From Rhodoferax sp. (GTDB taxonomy: Bacteria; Pseudomonadota; Gammaproteobacteria; Burkholderiales; Burkholderiaceae_C), in contig JAIPDC010000007.1 of the NCBI GenBank assembly GCA_021737865.1, positions 1 through 39,160 of the forward strand: a stretch of DNA of 39,160 nucleotides, given 5' to 3'. Shown here one piece after another: positions 17,726 through 25,967 of the stretch. Both the position numbers and the translations under genes were made by a program. The notes beneath the pieces are model-generated. The model ran no database searches and was not told the DNA's origin. It saw only the letters and a list, made by a program, of their open reading frames with translations. Positions within the stretch are counted from its first letter, which is position 1; every line of letters begins with the position of its first letter.

Positions 17726-18979
17726 ATGACAGTCCCACAGCGTCCCCCCCTGTTGCCACTCGATGACGCGTTGTCCCGTCTCTTGTCATTTGCCGACCCT
17801 GCACTGAGCCCCGAATCGGTGCCCGTGGGAGACGCCGATGGCCGTGTCCTGGCACAGGACGTGGTGTCCGCACTGCACGTGCCACCGCACGACAACAGTT
17901 CCATGGACGGCTATGCCCTGCGCTGTGCGGATGCGGCTGTGCCAGGGGTGCAATTGCCGGTTGCGCAGCGCATTGCGGCCGGGTCCAGCGGGACGCCGCT
18001 GCAAACCGGTACCCTTGCGCGCATCTTCACTGGTGCGCCGGTGCCTCTGGGTGCTGATGCCGTGGTGATGCAAGAGGAGTGCCTTGTGTTGCCGAATGGA
18101 CAGGGCGATGCTGATCGGCCTCAGGTTCAGATCAACGCGCAGCCCACACCCGGTCAAAACATCCGCCGCGCAGGCGAAGACGTTGCCCGCGGCGACGTGG
18201 TTTTATCGCGCGGACAGCGCCTGGGCCCAGCCGAACTGGGCCTGGCAGCCAGTATTGGCATGGCTTCGCTGACCGTTGCCCGTCGGCCCCGCGTGGCCCT
18301 GTTTTCCACCGGTGACGAGTTGGTCATGCCAGGCAGCGTGGCGCCGCAGGACATGCCGCCAGGCGCTATCTACAACTCCAATCGATTCTTCCTGCGCTCG
18401 CTGTTGCGTCGCATGGGCTGCGTGGTGAGCGACCTCGGTATCGTGCCCGACCAGCGTGAAGCGACGGTACAGGCGTTGCGGGAGGCTGCGCAGGCGCATG
18501 ACGTCATTCTTACCAGTGGTGGTGTCTCGGTTGGGGAAGAAGACCATATCAAGCCGGCGGTGCAGTCCCTGGGAACGCTCGATCTATGGCAGATTGCGAT
18601 CAAGCCCGGCAAGCCCTTTGCACATGGTCGTATTGGTGATGCCCATTTTCTCGGCCTACCCGGCAACCCGGTGTCCAGCTTCGTGACTTTTCTGGTGCTG
18701 GTGCGGCCGTTTCTGTTGCAGTTGCAGGGCGCGCGCAATGTCGCCATGACAACCGTGGCGGCTCGCGCCGACTTCACCTGGGCCAAACCCGACAAACGTC
18801 GCGAGTTCCTGCGTGCGCGGCGCAATGCGAACGGTGGGTTGGACCTGTTTCCCAACCAGAGCTCCGGCGTGCTGACTTCGGCGGTCTGGAGTGATGGCAT
18901 GATCGACAACCCGCCTGGATGCGCCATTGCACCGGGTGACGCGGTACGTTTTGTGCCATTTTCGGAAGTGCTAGCGTGA
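17726..18979 (+). CDS. moeA: Molybdopterin molybdotransferase MoeA
   Basis: The 417-residue enzyme inserts molybdate into adenylated molybdopterin, the last common step of Mo-cofactor synthesis. Family motifs are PPHDNSSMDGYALR, RIFTGAPVPLGADAVVMQE, TSGGVSVGEEDH and FLGLPGNPVSSFVTF, with the small C-terminal domain ending in PPGCAIAPGDAVRFVPF. The ATG follows CGGAG at 9 bases. The stop overlaps the moaD GTG start (GTGA), indicating coupled translation. The cofactor could serve the molybdenum formate dehydrogenase encoded 4 kb downstream. Confidence 0.96.
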   Translation: MTVPQRPPLLPLDDALSRLLSFADPALSPESVPVGDADGRVLAQDVVSALHVPPHDNSSMDGYALRCADAAVPGVQLPVAQRIAAGSSGTPLQTGTLARIFTGAPVPLGADAVVMQEECLVLPNGQGDADRPQVQINAQPTPGQNIRRAGEDVARGDVVLSRGQRLGPAELGLAASIGMASLTVARRPRVALFSTGDELVMPGSVAPQDMPPGAIYNSNRFFLRSLLRRMGCVVSDLGIVPDQREATVQALREAAQAHDVILTSGGVSVGEEDHIKPAVQSLGTLDLWQIAIKPGKPFAHGRIGDAHFLGLPGNPVSSFVTFLVLVRPFLLQLQGARNVAMTTVAARADFTWAKPDKRREFLRARRNANGGLDLFPNQSSGVLTSAVWSDGMIDNPPGCAIAPGDAVRFVPFSEVLA

Positions 18980-19227
18980 AAGTTCAGATCAAATACTTTG
19001 CCTCCATTCGTGAGGCCGTGGGCAGCGGGGCCGAAACACTCGATACCAGTACGTTGACCGTTGCGGCCCTGCGCGACCAACTGATTGCCCGGGGCGGCGC
19101 CTACGCCGAATCCCTGGCACGCGGAAGAGCAGTGCGCGTGGCGCTCAACCAGACGCTGAGCGATGAATCCGCTGCGTTGGCAGAGGGTGCAGAAGTCGCC
19201 TTCTTCCCACCGGTTACCGGTGGATGA
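18976..19227 (+). CDS. moaD: Molybdopterin synthase small subunit MoaD
   Basis: The 83-residue ubiquitin-like sulfur carrier begins at GTG 18976 (MKVQIKYFASIREAVG) and ends in the diagnostic GG (FFPPVTGG), whose terminal glycine is thiocarboxylated and donates sulfur to precursor Z within the MoaD-MoaE complex. It overlaps moeA by four bases. The gap to moaE is almost filled by a 48-bp repeat. Confidence 0.95.
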   Translation: MKVQIKYFASIREAVGSGAETLDTSTLTVAALRDQLIARGGAYAESLARGRAVRVALNQTLSDESAALAEGAEVAFFPPVTGG

Positions 19228-19239
19228 TGCGGTAAGTAT

Positions 19240-19287
19240 GCTATGTTTTTTGTAGCTACTTGCGCAGTATTGGCGAGGGTTGGAGCC
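19240..19287 (-). repeat. 48-bp interspersed repeat, copy 4 (moaD-moaE gap)
   Basis: Reverse orientation inside the operon. On the minus strand it begins GGCTCCAACCC, carries TGCGC at 22-26, GCTA at 32-35 and ends TAGC. Its right edge (GGAG on the + strand, 19282-19285) lies where the moaE ribosome-binding site would be, ten bases before ATG 19295. Confidence 0.78.
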
Positions 19288-19294
19288 ACTTTTC

Positions 19295-19789
19295 ATGCAT
19301 AAAAATCCCCGTGTTTCGATTCAGACGGCTGACTTCGACGTCGCCACCGAAATTGCTGCGCTGCGCGCCGGCGACCACCGCGTTGGTGCGGTTTGTAGCT
19401 TCATCGGTACCGTGCGGGATAGAAATCAGACCAGCATTGACCCGGCGGGCTCGGTGCAGTCCATGGAACTGGAGCATTACCCGGGCATGACCGAGAAGGC
19501 CATTGAGGCCATGATCGATGACGCCCACCGCCGGTTTGACATCTTCGCAGCCCGTGTGATCCACCGCATCGGCTTACTGCAACCACCCGATCAAATCGTT
19601 CTGGTTGCCGTCACCTCTGCCCACCGGGGCGAGAGTTTCAAGGCTTGTGAATTTCTGATGGACTACCTCAAAACCCAGGCCCCGTTCTGGAAAAAAGAGC
19701 AGACCGCGGCAGGTGCCCATTGGGTCGATGCGCGGGTGAGTGACGATGCCGCTTTGGCCCGGTGGGGCATTCAGTCCAGCAACGCGTAG
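19295..19789 (+). CDS. moaE: Molybdopterin synthase catalytic subunit MoaE
   Basis: The 164-residue subunit converts precursor Z to molybdopterin using sulfur from MoaD. Motifs are GAVCSFIGTVRDRN, MELEHYPGMTEKAIE, RVIHRIGLLQP and FWKKEQTAAGAHWVDAR. I chose ATG 19295 (MHKNPRVSIQTADF) because the in-frame TTG 15 bases earlier lies in repeat sequence; the N-terminus then fits the family. It ends seven bases before the converging hypothetical gene, with no terminator visible. Confidence 0.94.
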   Translation: MHKNPRVSIQTADFDVATEIAALRAGDHRVGAVCSFIGTVRDRNQTSIDPAGSVQSMELEHYPGMTEKAIEAMIDDAHRRFDIFAARVIHRIGLLQPPDQIVLVAVTSAHRGESFKACEFLMDYLKTQAPFWKKEQTAAGAHWVDARVSDDAALARWGIQSSNA

Positions 19790-19796
19790 GGCACAC

Positions 19797-20405
19797 TCAA
19801 TTCAAATAGGTTGGCCGGGTTGCATCCGGGCTCATGTCAACCTCGTCACCCACATCGTTCATCACGCTGGGCGCGGCCGTTAGCGGATCGCGCGCTATCT
19901 CCCACTGGGATTGATCCAGCGCCTGTTTGAGCAGGTTGATGACACCAAAGACCAGGTCCGCGGGCATGTTGAGCTGAAAGCCGCGGTTTGCCGACGACTC
20001 TTGCAGCGTCTCTTTGAAGTTCATCTGCATTTGTCCGTTGCCGTGGGGCGTCAGGTTCACCTCTGTTACCAGCAGCGGTGCTTCACCCAGCGGTCGATTC
20101 GCAGGCTTGCCTTGGTACGGTGTGGCAAAGTCTGTCGACGCTATCACTTCCTGTTGTCGCATCTCGGCCAGCAATTCGCGGGTTTTGGAGCCCATGGCTG
20201 CCAGATCCACGTAGCCGTCGGTGTTGGCATCCGGCGGAATGGCCAAGTGGTCGATCACGATCCGGTTGATCAACGGCCACAACCGCATGGTCATGCGCCG
20301 GGTGAGCCACATTTGCACTTCTTCACTTGCAGTTGTGCTGATGCATACCAGGATGCGATCCTGATCTGCGTGGTACCGGACCGAGAGTTGACGGATGTCC
20401 ATCAT
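19797..20405 (-). CDS. Conserved-looking protein of unknown function
   Basis: The 202-residue soluble protein is not one I recognise. It begins [20 protein letters not shown], has a basic helix [18 protein letters not shown] and a beta-rich region ([20 protein letters not shown]), and ends with an acidic tail. There is no signal peptide, membrane segment or cysteine-rich motif; the repeated hydrophobic strands suggest a compact cytoplasmic fold. It is antiparallel to moaE (7-bp gap) and divergent from clpB. ATG codons at 20405 and 20402 are equally possible, and neither has a clear ribosome site. Coding is supported by length, codon pattern and tight fit between neighbours. Confidence 0.7.
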   Translation of the reverse strand: MMDIRQLSVRYHADQDRILVCISTTASEEVQMWLTRRMTMRLWPLINRIVIDHLAIPPDANTDGYVDLAAMGSKTRELLAEMRQQEVIASTDFATPYQGKPANRPLGEAPLLVTEVNLTPHGNGQMQMNFKETLQESSANRGFQLNMPADLVFGVINLLKQALDQSQWEIARDPLTAAPSVMNDVGDEVDMSPDATRPTYLN

Positions 20406-20439
20406 TTGATTTTAGTCAGGTGCCATTCACGCACCAGCC

Positions 20440-20467
20440 CTTGAAATTAATGCGTTGGTCCCAAGTT
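20440..20467 (+). promoter_or_regulatory. Sigma-32-type heat-shock promoter of clpB
   Basis: CTTGAAA (20440-20446), a 13-bp spacer and CCCAAGTT (20460-20467) match the RpoH consensus CTTGAAA / CCCCATNT, perfectly in the -35 box and at most positions in the -10. It lies 21 bases before the clpB ATG, where a heat-shock gene is expected to have it. Confidence 0.7.
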
Positions 20468-20488
20468 CTTAGCCAACCGGAGATTTAT

Positions 20489-23095
20489 ATGCGAATTGAA
20501 AAACTCACAACCAAGTTTCAGGAGGCGTTGGGCGAGGCGCAGACGCTCGCTCTGTCGAACGACCACGCCTACATCACGCCGGCCCACGTGCTGGTGGCCA
20601 TGTTGCGGCAGGAAGACGGTCCCAAGGCGCTGTTGCAGCGCGCCGGCGTAAACATTGCGCAGTTGTTGAGCGCAGCTGAGACCTACATGAAGAAGCAGCC
20701 CCAGGTTCAAGGGCAGGAGCAAATCTCGGTCGACCGCGATATGGGGATTCTTTTGCAGGCTGCCGAGAAGGAATCCATCAAGCGTGGTGACCAATTTGTG
20801 GCGGGCGAGTTGTTCTTGCTGGTGTTGTCAGACAGTAAGGCGGAAGTGGGCAACATTGTTCGCGCCAATGGCATGACGCGCAAAAGCCTGGAGAGCGCTA
20901 TTGACGCCGTGCGGGGCGGCCAAAATGTCAACAGTGCCGATGCTGAAGACCAGCGCGAATCGCTCAAAAAGTATTGCATTGACCTGACCGAGCGCGCCCG
21001 GATGGGCAAACTTGACCCGGTGATTGGCCGCGACGATGAAATCCGCCGTGCCATTCAGGTGCTACAGCGCCGCACCAAAAACAATCCGGTGCTGATCGGC
21101 GAGCCCGGCGTCGGCAAGACTGCCATCGTCGAAGGCTTGGCGCAGCGCATTGTGGATGGTGCGGTGCCCGATTCCTTGAAGGGCAAGCGTGTGCTCAGTC
21201 TTGACATGGCCGCGTTGCTGGCCGGTGCCAAGTTCCGTGGTGAGTTTGAAGAGCGCCTGAAAAACGTACTCAAAGACCTGGCCAAGGACGAGGGCCAGAC
21301 CATCGTTTTTATCGATGAGTTGCACACCATGGTGGGCGCCGGCAAGGCCGAAGGTGCCATGGACGCGGGCAACATGCTCAAGCCCGCGCTGGCGCGTGGC
21401 GAATTGCATTGCGTGGGTGCCACGACGTTGGATGAGTACCGCAAATATATCGAGAAGGACGCCGCACTGGAGCGCCGATTCCAGAAGATCTTGGTGGGCG
21501 AGCCTACGGTGGAAGCCACCATTGCCATCCTGCGTGGCCTCAAAGAACGCTATGAAACCCACCACGGCGTGCAGATCACCGACCCGGCCATTGTGGCCGC
21601 CGCCGAACTGTCTAACCGTTACATCACTGACCGCTTTTTGCCGGACAAGGCGATTGACCTGATCGATGAGGCGGCCAGCAAGATCAAGATCGAGCTCGAT
21701 TCCAAGCCCGAGGTGATGGACAAGAAGGATCGCCGCCTGATCCAGTTGCAAATCGAGCGTGAAGCCGTCAAGCGTGAAAAGGACGAAGCCTCGCAAAAGC
21801 GACTGGAACTGATCAACGAAGAGATCAACGCCCTGCAGAAAGAAATCGCCGATCTGGATGAAATCTGGAAGGCCGAGAAGGCCCAGGCCCAGGGCTCCAA
21901 GACCATCATGCAAGAGGTCGAGAAGCTGCGTTTCCAGATCAAGGAGCTGACCGACAAGGGTGACTTCAACAAGGCCGGTGAGTTGCAGTACGGCAAGCTG
22001 CCCGAGTTGGAAAAGCGCCTGAAAGACGCCCAGGCGCAAGAGGCAGGAAAGGCAAAAGATGCGAAGGACGGTGGCCGCGCACAGCTGCTGCGTACCATGG
22101 TCGGCGCCGAGGAAATTGCAGAAGTCGTCAGCCGCGCGACCGGCATTCCGGTGGCCAAGATGATGCAGGGCGAAAAAGACAAGCTGCTACAGATGGAAGC
22201 CAAGTTGCACGACCGCGTGATCGGGCAGAACGAAGCCATTGCCGCCGTGGCCAATGCCATTCGCCGTTCGCGTTCGGGCTTGTCCGACCCGAATCGCCCG
22301 ACCGGCTCCTTCCTGTTCCTGGGCCCCACCGGTGTTGGCAAGACTGAACTGTGCAAGGCGCTGGCGGGTTTCCTGTTTGACAGCGAAGAACACCTCGTGC
22401 GCATCGACATGAGTGAATTCATGGAGAAGCATTCGGTGGCCCGTCTGATTGGCGCGCCCCCCGGATATGTTGGCTACGAAGAGGGTGGCTACCTCACCGA
22501 AGCCGTGCGCCGCAAGCCCTACGCCGTGCTGTTGCTCGACGAGGTCGAGAAGGCCCACCCGGATGTGTTTAATGTGCTCTTGCAAGTGCTCGACGATGGC
22601 CGCCTGACCGATGGGCAGGGTCGCACGGTGGACTTCAAGAACACCATCATCGTGATGACCAGCAACATCGGCTCGCAGATGATACAGAGCATGGTCGGGC
22701 AGGATTATGAGGACATCAAAGATGCCGTCACGGGTGAGTTGAAGAACCACTTCCGCCCCGAATTCCTGAACCGCATCGACGAGACGGTGGTGTTCCACTC
22801 GCTGGACGCAACCCACATCGCCAACATTGCCAAGATTCAGCTGGCGGTGCTGATGGCACGCTTGGCCAAAATGGACTTGGGTTTGGTGGTGTCCGATGCG
22901 GCAGTGGCTGAACTGGCCAAGGTCGGGTTCGACCCCGTCTTTGGCGCGCGGCCGCTCAAGCGTGCAATTCAGCAGCGCATCGAGAACCCGCTCTCCAAGC
23001 TGCTGCTGGAGGGAAAGTTTGCCCCCAAGGACACCATCAGCGTGGGGGTGGACACGATTCAGGCGCCGGGGCAGTTCAGTTTTTCACAGGGCTGA
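20489..23095 (+). CDS. clpB: ATP-dependent disaggregase ClpB
   Basis: The 868-residue Hsp100 chaperone rescues aggregated proteins with DnaK. The N-domain has [18 protein letters not shown] and [19 protein letters not shown]-1 has Walker [14 protein letters not shown] (Lys210). The long coiled-coil middle domain (about residues 410-530) is rich in Glu/Lys and distinguishes ClpB from ClpA. AAA-2 has Walker [15 protein letters not shown] (Lys618) and a sensor-2 region [14 protein letters not shown] 20489 follows CCGGAG and gives the standard N-terminus; the frame open to 20420 upstream covers the promoter. A sigma-32-type promoter precedes it. It converges on fdsA with a 19-bp gap. Confidence 0.97.
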   Translation: MRIEKLTTKFQEALGEAQTLALSNDHAYITPAHVLVAMLRQEDGPKALLQRAGVNIAQLLSAAETYMKKQPQVQGQEQISVDRDMGILLQAAEKESIKRGDQFVAGELFLLVLSDSKAEVGNIVRANGMTRKSLESAIDAVRGGQNVNSADAEDQRESLKKYCIDLTERARMGKLDPVIGRDDEIRRAIQVLQRRTKNNPVLIGEPGVGKTAIVEGLAQRIVDGAVPDSLKGKRVLSLDMAALLAGAKFRGEFEERLKNVLKDLAKDEGQTIVFIDELHTMVGAGKAEGAMDAGNMLKPALARGELHCVGATTLDEYRKYIEKDAALERRFQKILVGEPTVEATIAILRGLKERYETHHGVQITDPAIVAAAELSNRYITDRFLPDKAIDLIDEAASKIKIELDSKPEVMDKKDRRLIQLQIEREAVKREKDEASQKRLELINEEINALQKEIADLDEIWKAEKAQAQGSKTIMQEVEKLRFQIKELTDKGDFNKAGELQYGKLPELEKRLKDAQAQEAGKAKDAKDGGRAQLLRTMVGAEEIAEVVSRATGIPVAKMMQGEKDKLLQMEAKLHDRVIGQNEAIAAVANAIRRSRSGLSDPNRPTGSFLFLGPTGVGKTELCKALAGFLFDSEEHLVRIDMSEFMEKHSVARLIGAPPGYVGYEEGGYLTEAVRRKPYAVLLLDEVEKAHPDVFNVLLQVLDDGRLTDGQGRTVDFKNTIIVMTSNIGSQMIQSMVGQDYEDIKDAVTGELKNHFRPEFLNRIDETVVFHSLDATHIANIAKIQLAVLMARLAKMDLGLVVSDAAVAELAKVGFDPVFGARPLKRAIQQRIENPLSKLLLEGKFAPKDTISVGVDTIQAPGQFSFSQG

Positions 23096-23114
23096 GGCCC
23101 GGGGCCTGAACTTG

Positions 23115-25967
23115 TTATGTTTTTATGTAGCCGCAGGAGGGCGACAGCGTTCCGCCCCGCTGGATGGCCACGGCGCAATATTTGAACTCGGGGATCTTGC
23201 CAAAGGGGTCCAGCGCGGGGTTGGTCAGCAGGTTAGCGGCGGCTTCGTAGTACGCAAAGGGGATGAATACGGCACCGGTCGGGGTGCCATCGTCCTGGCG
23301 CACCTGTAGCGTGACCTGGCCGCGGCGAGAGCGCACGGTCATGACGTCACCCGGGTCCAGCCCCAGCGCTTGCAGGTCTGCACCGCACAGGCAGGCAGTG
23401 GCGGTTGGCTCGAGCGCGTCCAGCACGGCGCTACGCCGGGTCATGCTGCCGGTGTGCCAGTGCTCCAGTTGGCGCCCGGTGATCAGCACAAAGGGGTAGT
23501 CGGCGTCGGGTCGTTCGTTGGCTGGAATGATGTCGGCTGGCACCAGGTGGATGCGCCCGTCCGTTGTGGCAACACGGTCCTTGAAGACTGTGTGCTCGCC
23601 GGGGTCGTCTGCGCTGTGACAGGGGTAGGTGACGCTGGATTCGCGCTCCAGCCGTTCCCACGTAATGCCTCCAATGGCGGCGTGCATGGCCTGGCGCATT
23701 TCTTCATAGACCGAGGCTACGCCATGGTGATCCCCTGGGTAGCTCCATTGCACTCCCATGTGCCGGGCGATTTGCTGAATGATCCACAGGTCAGCCCGCG
23801 CCTGGCCGGGCGGGTCGATCGCCTGTAGGCCCAATTGCACCATGCGGTCGGTATTGCTGACGGTGCCGGTCTTCTCGGGCCATGCGGTGGCTGGCAGCAC
23901 CACGTCCGCGAGCCACGCGGTTTCGGTCATGAAGATGTCCTGCACCACCAAATGCTCCAAATTGGCCAGCGCATGGCGCGTGTGGTTCAGGTTGGGGTCA
24001 CTCATGGCCGGGTTTTCGCCCATGATGACCATGCCGCGCACCTTATGCGGATCACTGTCTGGCGCCAGGATCTTGTGCATGATCTCGACAACCGTGTAGC
24101 CGGGCTGGTTGTCCAGCTTGGTATCCCAAAATTTCTCAAACCAGTCCTGCACGGCAGGGTCGGCGACGCGCTGGTAGTTGGGGTACATCATGGGTATGAG
24201 ACCGGCGTCGCTGGCGCCTTGAACATTGTTCTGGCCGCGCAGCGGGTGCAGGCCGGAGCCTGGTTTTCCCAGTTGCCCGGCCACGGTAGCCAAAGCGATC
24301 AGACAGCGCACGTTGTCGGTGCCGTGCACATGTTGACTGACGCCCATGCCCCACAAAATCATCGCGCTCTTGGCAGTGGCGTAGGCACGAGCCACCTCGC
24401 GCAGCGTGTCAGCGGGTATGCCGCAAATGGGTGCCATCGCCTCCGGGCTGTAGTCTTTGACGTTTTCCTTCAATGCTTCGAAATTAACAGCGCGCTGCGC
24501 AATGAATTCGTGGGCTACAAGGTCTTCTTCAATGATGGTGTGGATCAGTGCATTGAGCATGGCGACGTCGGTGTCGGCCCTGAACTGCAGGGTGCGCCAG
24601 GCGTGTTTACCCAGATCGGTGACGCGCGGGTCTGCCAGCACAATCTTTGCGCCCTTTTTGGCCGCGTTCTTCATCCAGGTGGCCGCTACAGGGTGGTTGT
24701 TGCTGGGGTTGGATCCAATCACAAAGATGAGGTCCGAGTGCTCCACGTCGTTGACCTGATTGGTGACCGAGCCCGAGCCCACGCCTTCAAGCAGTGCCGC
24801 TACGCTGCTGGCATGGCACAAGCGCGTGCAGTGGTCGACATTGTTGGAGCCAAAACCGGTGCGCACCAACTTCTGGAACAGGTAGGCCTCTTCATTGCTG
24901 CCCTTGGCCGAACCAAAGCCTGCGAGCGATTTTGGGCCGTGGGTGTCACGCAAGGTCTTGAGCGGGCCAGCTGCCAGCGCCAGCGCTTCGTCCCAGGTCG
25001 CTTCGCGGAACACCGCGGACCAGTCGGCCGTGTTGCGGTTCAGGTGTTGCAGGGCCGCCGGGTCCTTGGGCACACCGGCCTTGCGCACCAGCGGCACCGT
25101 CAGGCGCTGCGGGCTGTGGGCGTAATCAAATCCAAAGCGCCCTTTGACGCACAGGCGGCCACGGTTGGCCGGGCCGTCGCGCCCATCCACGCTGACGATT
25201 GCGTTGTCCTTGACGTTGTAGGTGATCAGGCAACCCACCCCGCAAAACGGGCACACCGAGTCCACTTTTTTATCTACCGCCTGCGAGCCGATCTGCGTCT
25301 TCGGGCTCAGCGCACCCGTCGGGCAAGCCTGCACACACTCGCCGCAGGCCACGCAACTGCTGGCTCCCATGGCATCGTTCAGGTCAAACACGATGGCGCT
25401 GTGCGCGCCGCGATGGGCGTAGCCGATGACACCGTTGACCTGCTCCTCGCGGCAGGCCCGCACGCAGCGCTTGCACTGGATGCAGGCGTCGAGGTTGACC
25501 GCCATGGCTGGGTGTGACACGTCAGCCTTGGGTTGTTCGCGGCGTAGCGCCCTCAGTGCAGGTCGAACGGTGACGCCCATGCGCGCGGCCCAGTCGCTGA
25601 GTTCCCCGTGCTGCCCCATTGGTGCAGCAGCGCCAGAACCAACGTCAGAGTCATTCCACTTGTATCCCACATCGGGCATATCGGACAGCAACATCTCCAT
25701 CACCATGGCCTGGCTCTTCAACGCACGCGGGTTTGTGGCCTTCACATCCATGCCCGCTGTAACGCTGCGGCAGCAACTGGGCGCCAGAGAGCGCTCGCCG
25801 TCAATCTCGACCACGCAAGCACGGCAGTTGCCATCAGCGCGCAGTCCATCTTTAAAGCACAGGTGGGGAATATCGACCCCATGACGCTGCGCGGCTTTGA
25901 GGATGCTTTCGCCGGCATGGGCTTGGGCTGGCTTTCCATCCAGCGTGAATGCAATGGGTGTGCTCAT
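23115..25967 (-). CDS. fdsA: NAD-dependent formate dehydrogenase, molybdenum catalytic subunit
   Basis: The 950-residue enzyme oxidises formate to CO2 at a bis-MGD molybdenum site. An N-terminal 2Fe-2S domain has Cys37, 48, 51 and 65. Two 4Fe-4S motifs follow (Cys162/165/168/172 and Cys205/208/211/215). The MopB domain has CPFCGVGC (Cys239/242/246) plus Cys273. The Mo ligand is Cys384 followed by His385 (CTRLCHASS), a cysteine rather than selenocysteine enzyme. The His/Cys3 cluster motif of NuoG-like domains is not visible between residues 67 and 155. I chose ATG 25967 (MSTPIAFTLDG), which overlaps the fdsB stop as ATGA; the frame extends upstream without homology. No fdsC or fdsD follows. 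Confidence 0.93.
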   Translation of the reverse strand: MSTPIAFTLDGKPAQAHAGESILKAAQRHGVDIPHLCFKDGLRADGNCRACVVEIDGERSLAPSCCRSVTAGMDVKATNPRALKSQAMVMEMLLSDMPDVGYKWNDSDVGSGAAAPMGQHGELSDWAARMGVTVRPALRALRREQPKADVSHPAMAVNLDACIQCKRCVRACREEQVNGVIGYAHRGAHSAIVFDLNDAMGASSCVACGECVQACPTGALSPKTQIGSQAVDKKVDSVCPFCGVGCLITYNVKDNAIVSVDGRDGPANRGRLCVKGRFGFDYAHSPQRLTVPLVRKAGVPKDPAALQHLNRNTADWSAVFREATWDEALALAAGPLKTLRDTHGPKSLAGFGSAKGSNEEAYLFQKLVRTGFGSNNVDHCTRLCHASSVAALLEGVGSGSVTNQVNDVEHSDLIFVIGSNPSNNHPVAATWMKNAAKKGAKIVLADPRVTDLGKHAWRTLQFRADTDVAMLNALIHTIIEEDLVAHEFIAQRAVNFEALKENVKDYSPEAMAPICGIPADTLREVARAYATAKSAMILWGMGVSQHVHGTDNVRCLIALATVAGQLGKPGSGLHPLRGQNNVQGASDAGLIPMMYPNYQRVADPAVQDWFEKFWDTKLDNQPGYTVVEIMHKILAPDSDPHKVRGMVIMGENPAMSDPNLNHTRHALANLEHLVVQDIFMTETAWLADVVLPATAWPEKTGTVSNTDRMVQLGLQAIDPPGQARADLWIIQQIARHMGVQWSYPGDHHGVASVYEEMRQAMHAAIGGITWERLERESSVTYPCHSADDPGEHTVFKDRVATTDGRIHLVPADIIPANERPDADYPFVLITGRQLEHWHTGSMTRRSAVLDALEPTATACLCGADLQALGLDPGDVMTVRSRRGQVTLQVRQDDGTPTGAVFIPFAYYEAAANLLTNPALDPFGKIPEFKYCAVAIQRGGTLSPSCGYIKT

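Noticed and set aside
18370-19296. 308-codon open frame antisense to moeA-moaD
   Set aside because: Spans two certain genes and has no coding evidence of its own.
21062-22039. 325-codon open frame antisense to clpB
   Set aside because: Shadow of clpB; Leu/Gln-rich translation without motifs or a plausible start context.
23095-23107. Terminator between clpB and fdsA from AGGCCC-G-GGGCCT
   Set aside because: The palindrome leaves no room for a proper loop at full pairing and has no T-run on either side.
23835-25517. 560-codon open frame antisense to fdsA
   Set aside because: It lies wholly within the well-supported fdsA gene, has no family motifs and is the open antisense frame common in GC-rich genes.
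23115-25965. Selenocysteine in the formate dehydrogenase
   Set aside because: The Mo-ligand position is a normal cysteine codon in CTRLCH, and no in-frame TGA occurs.
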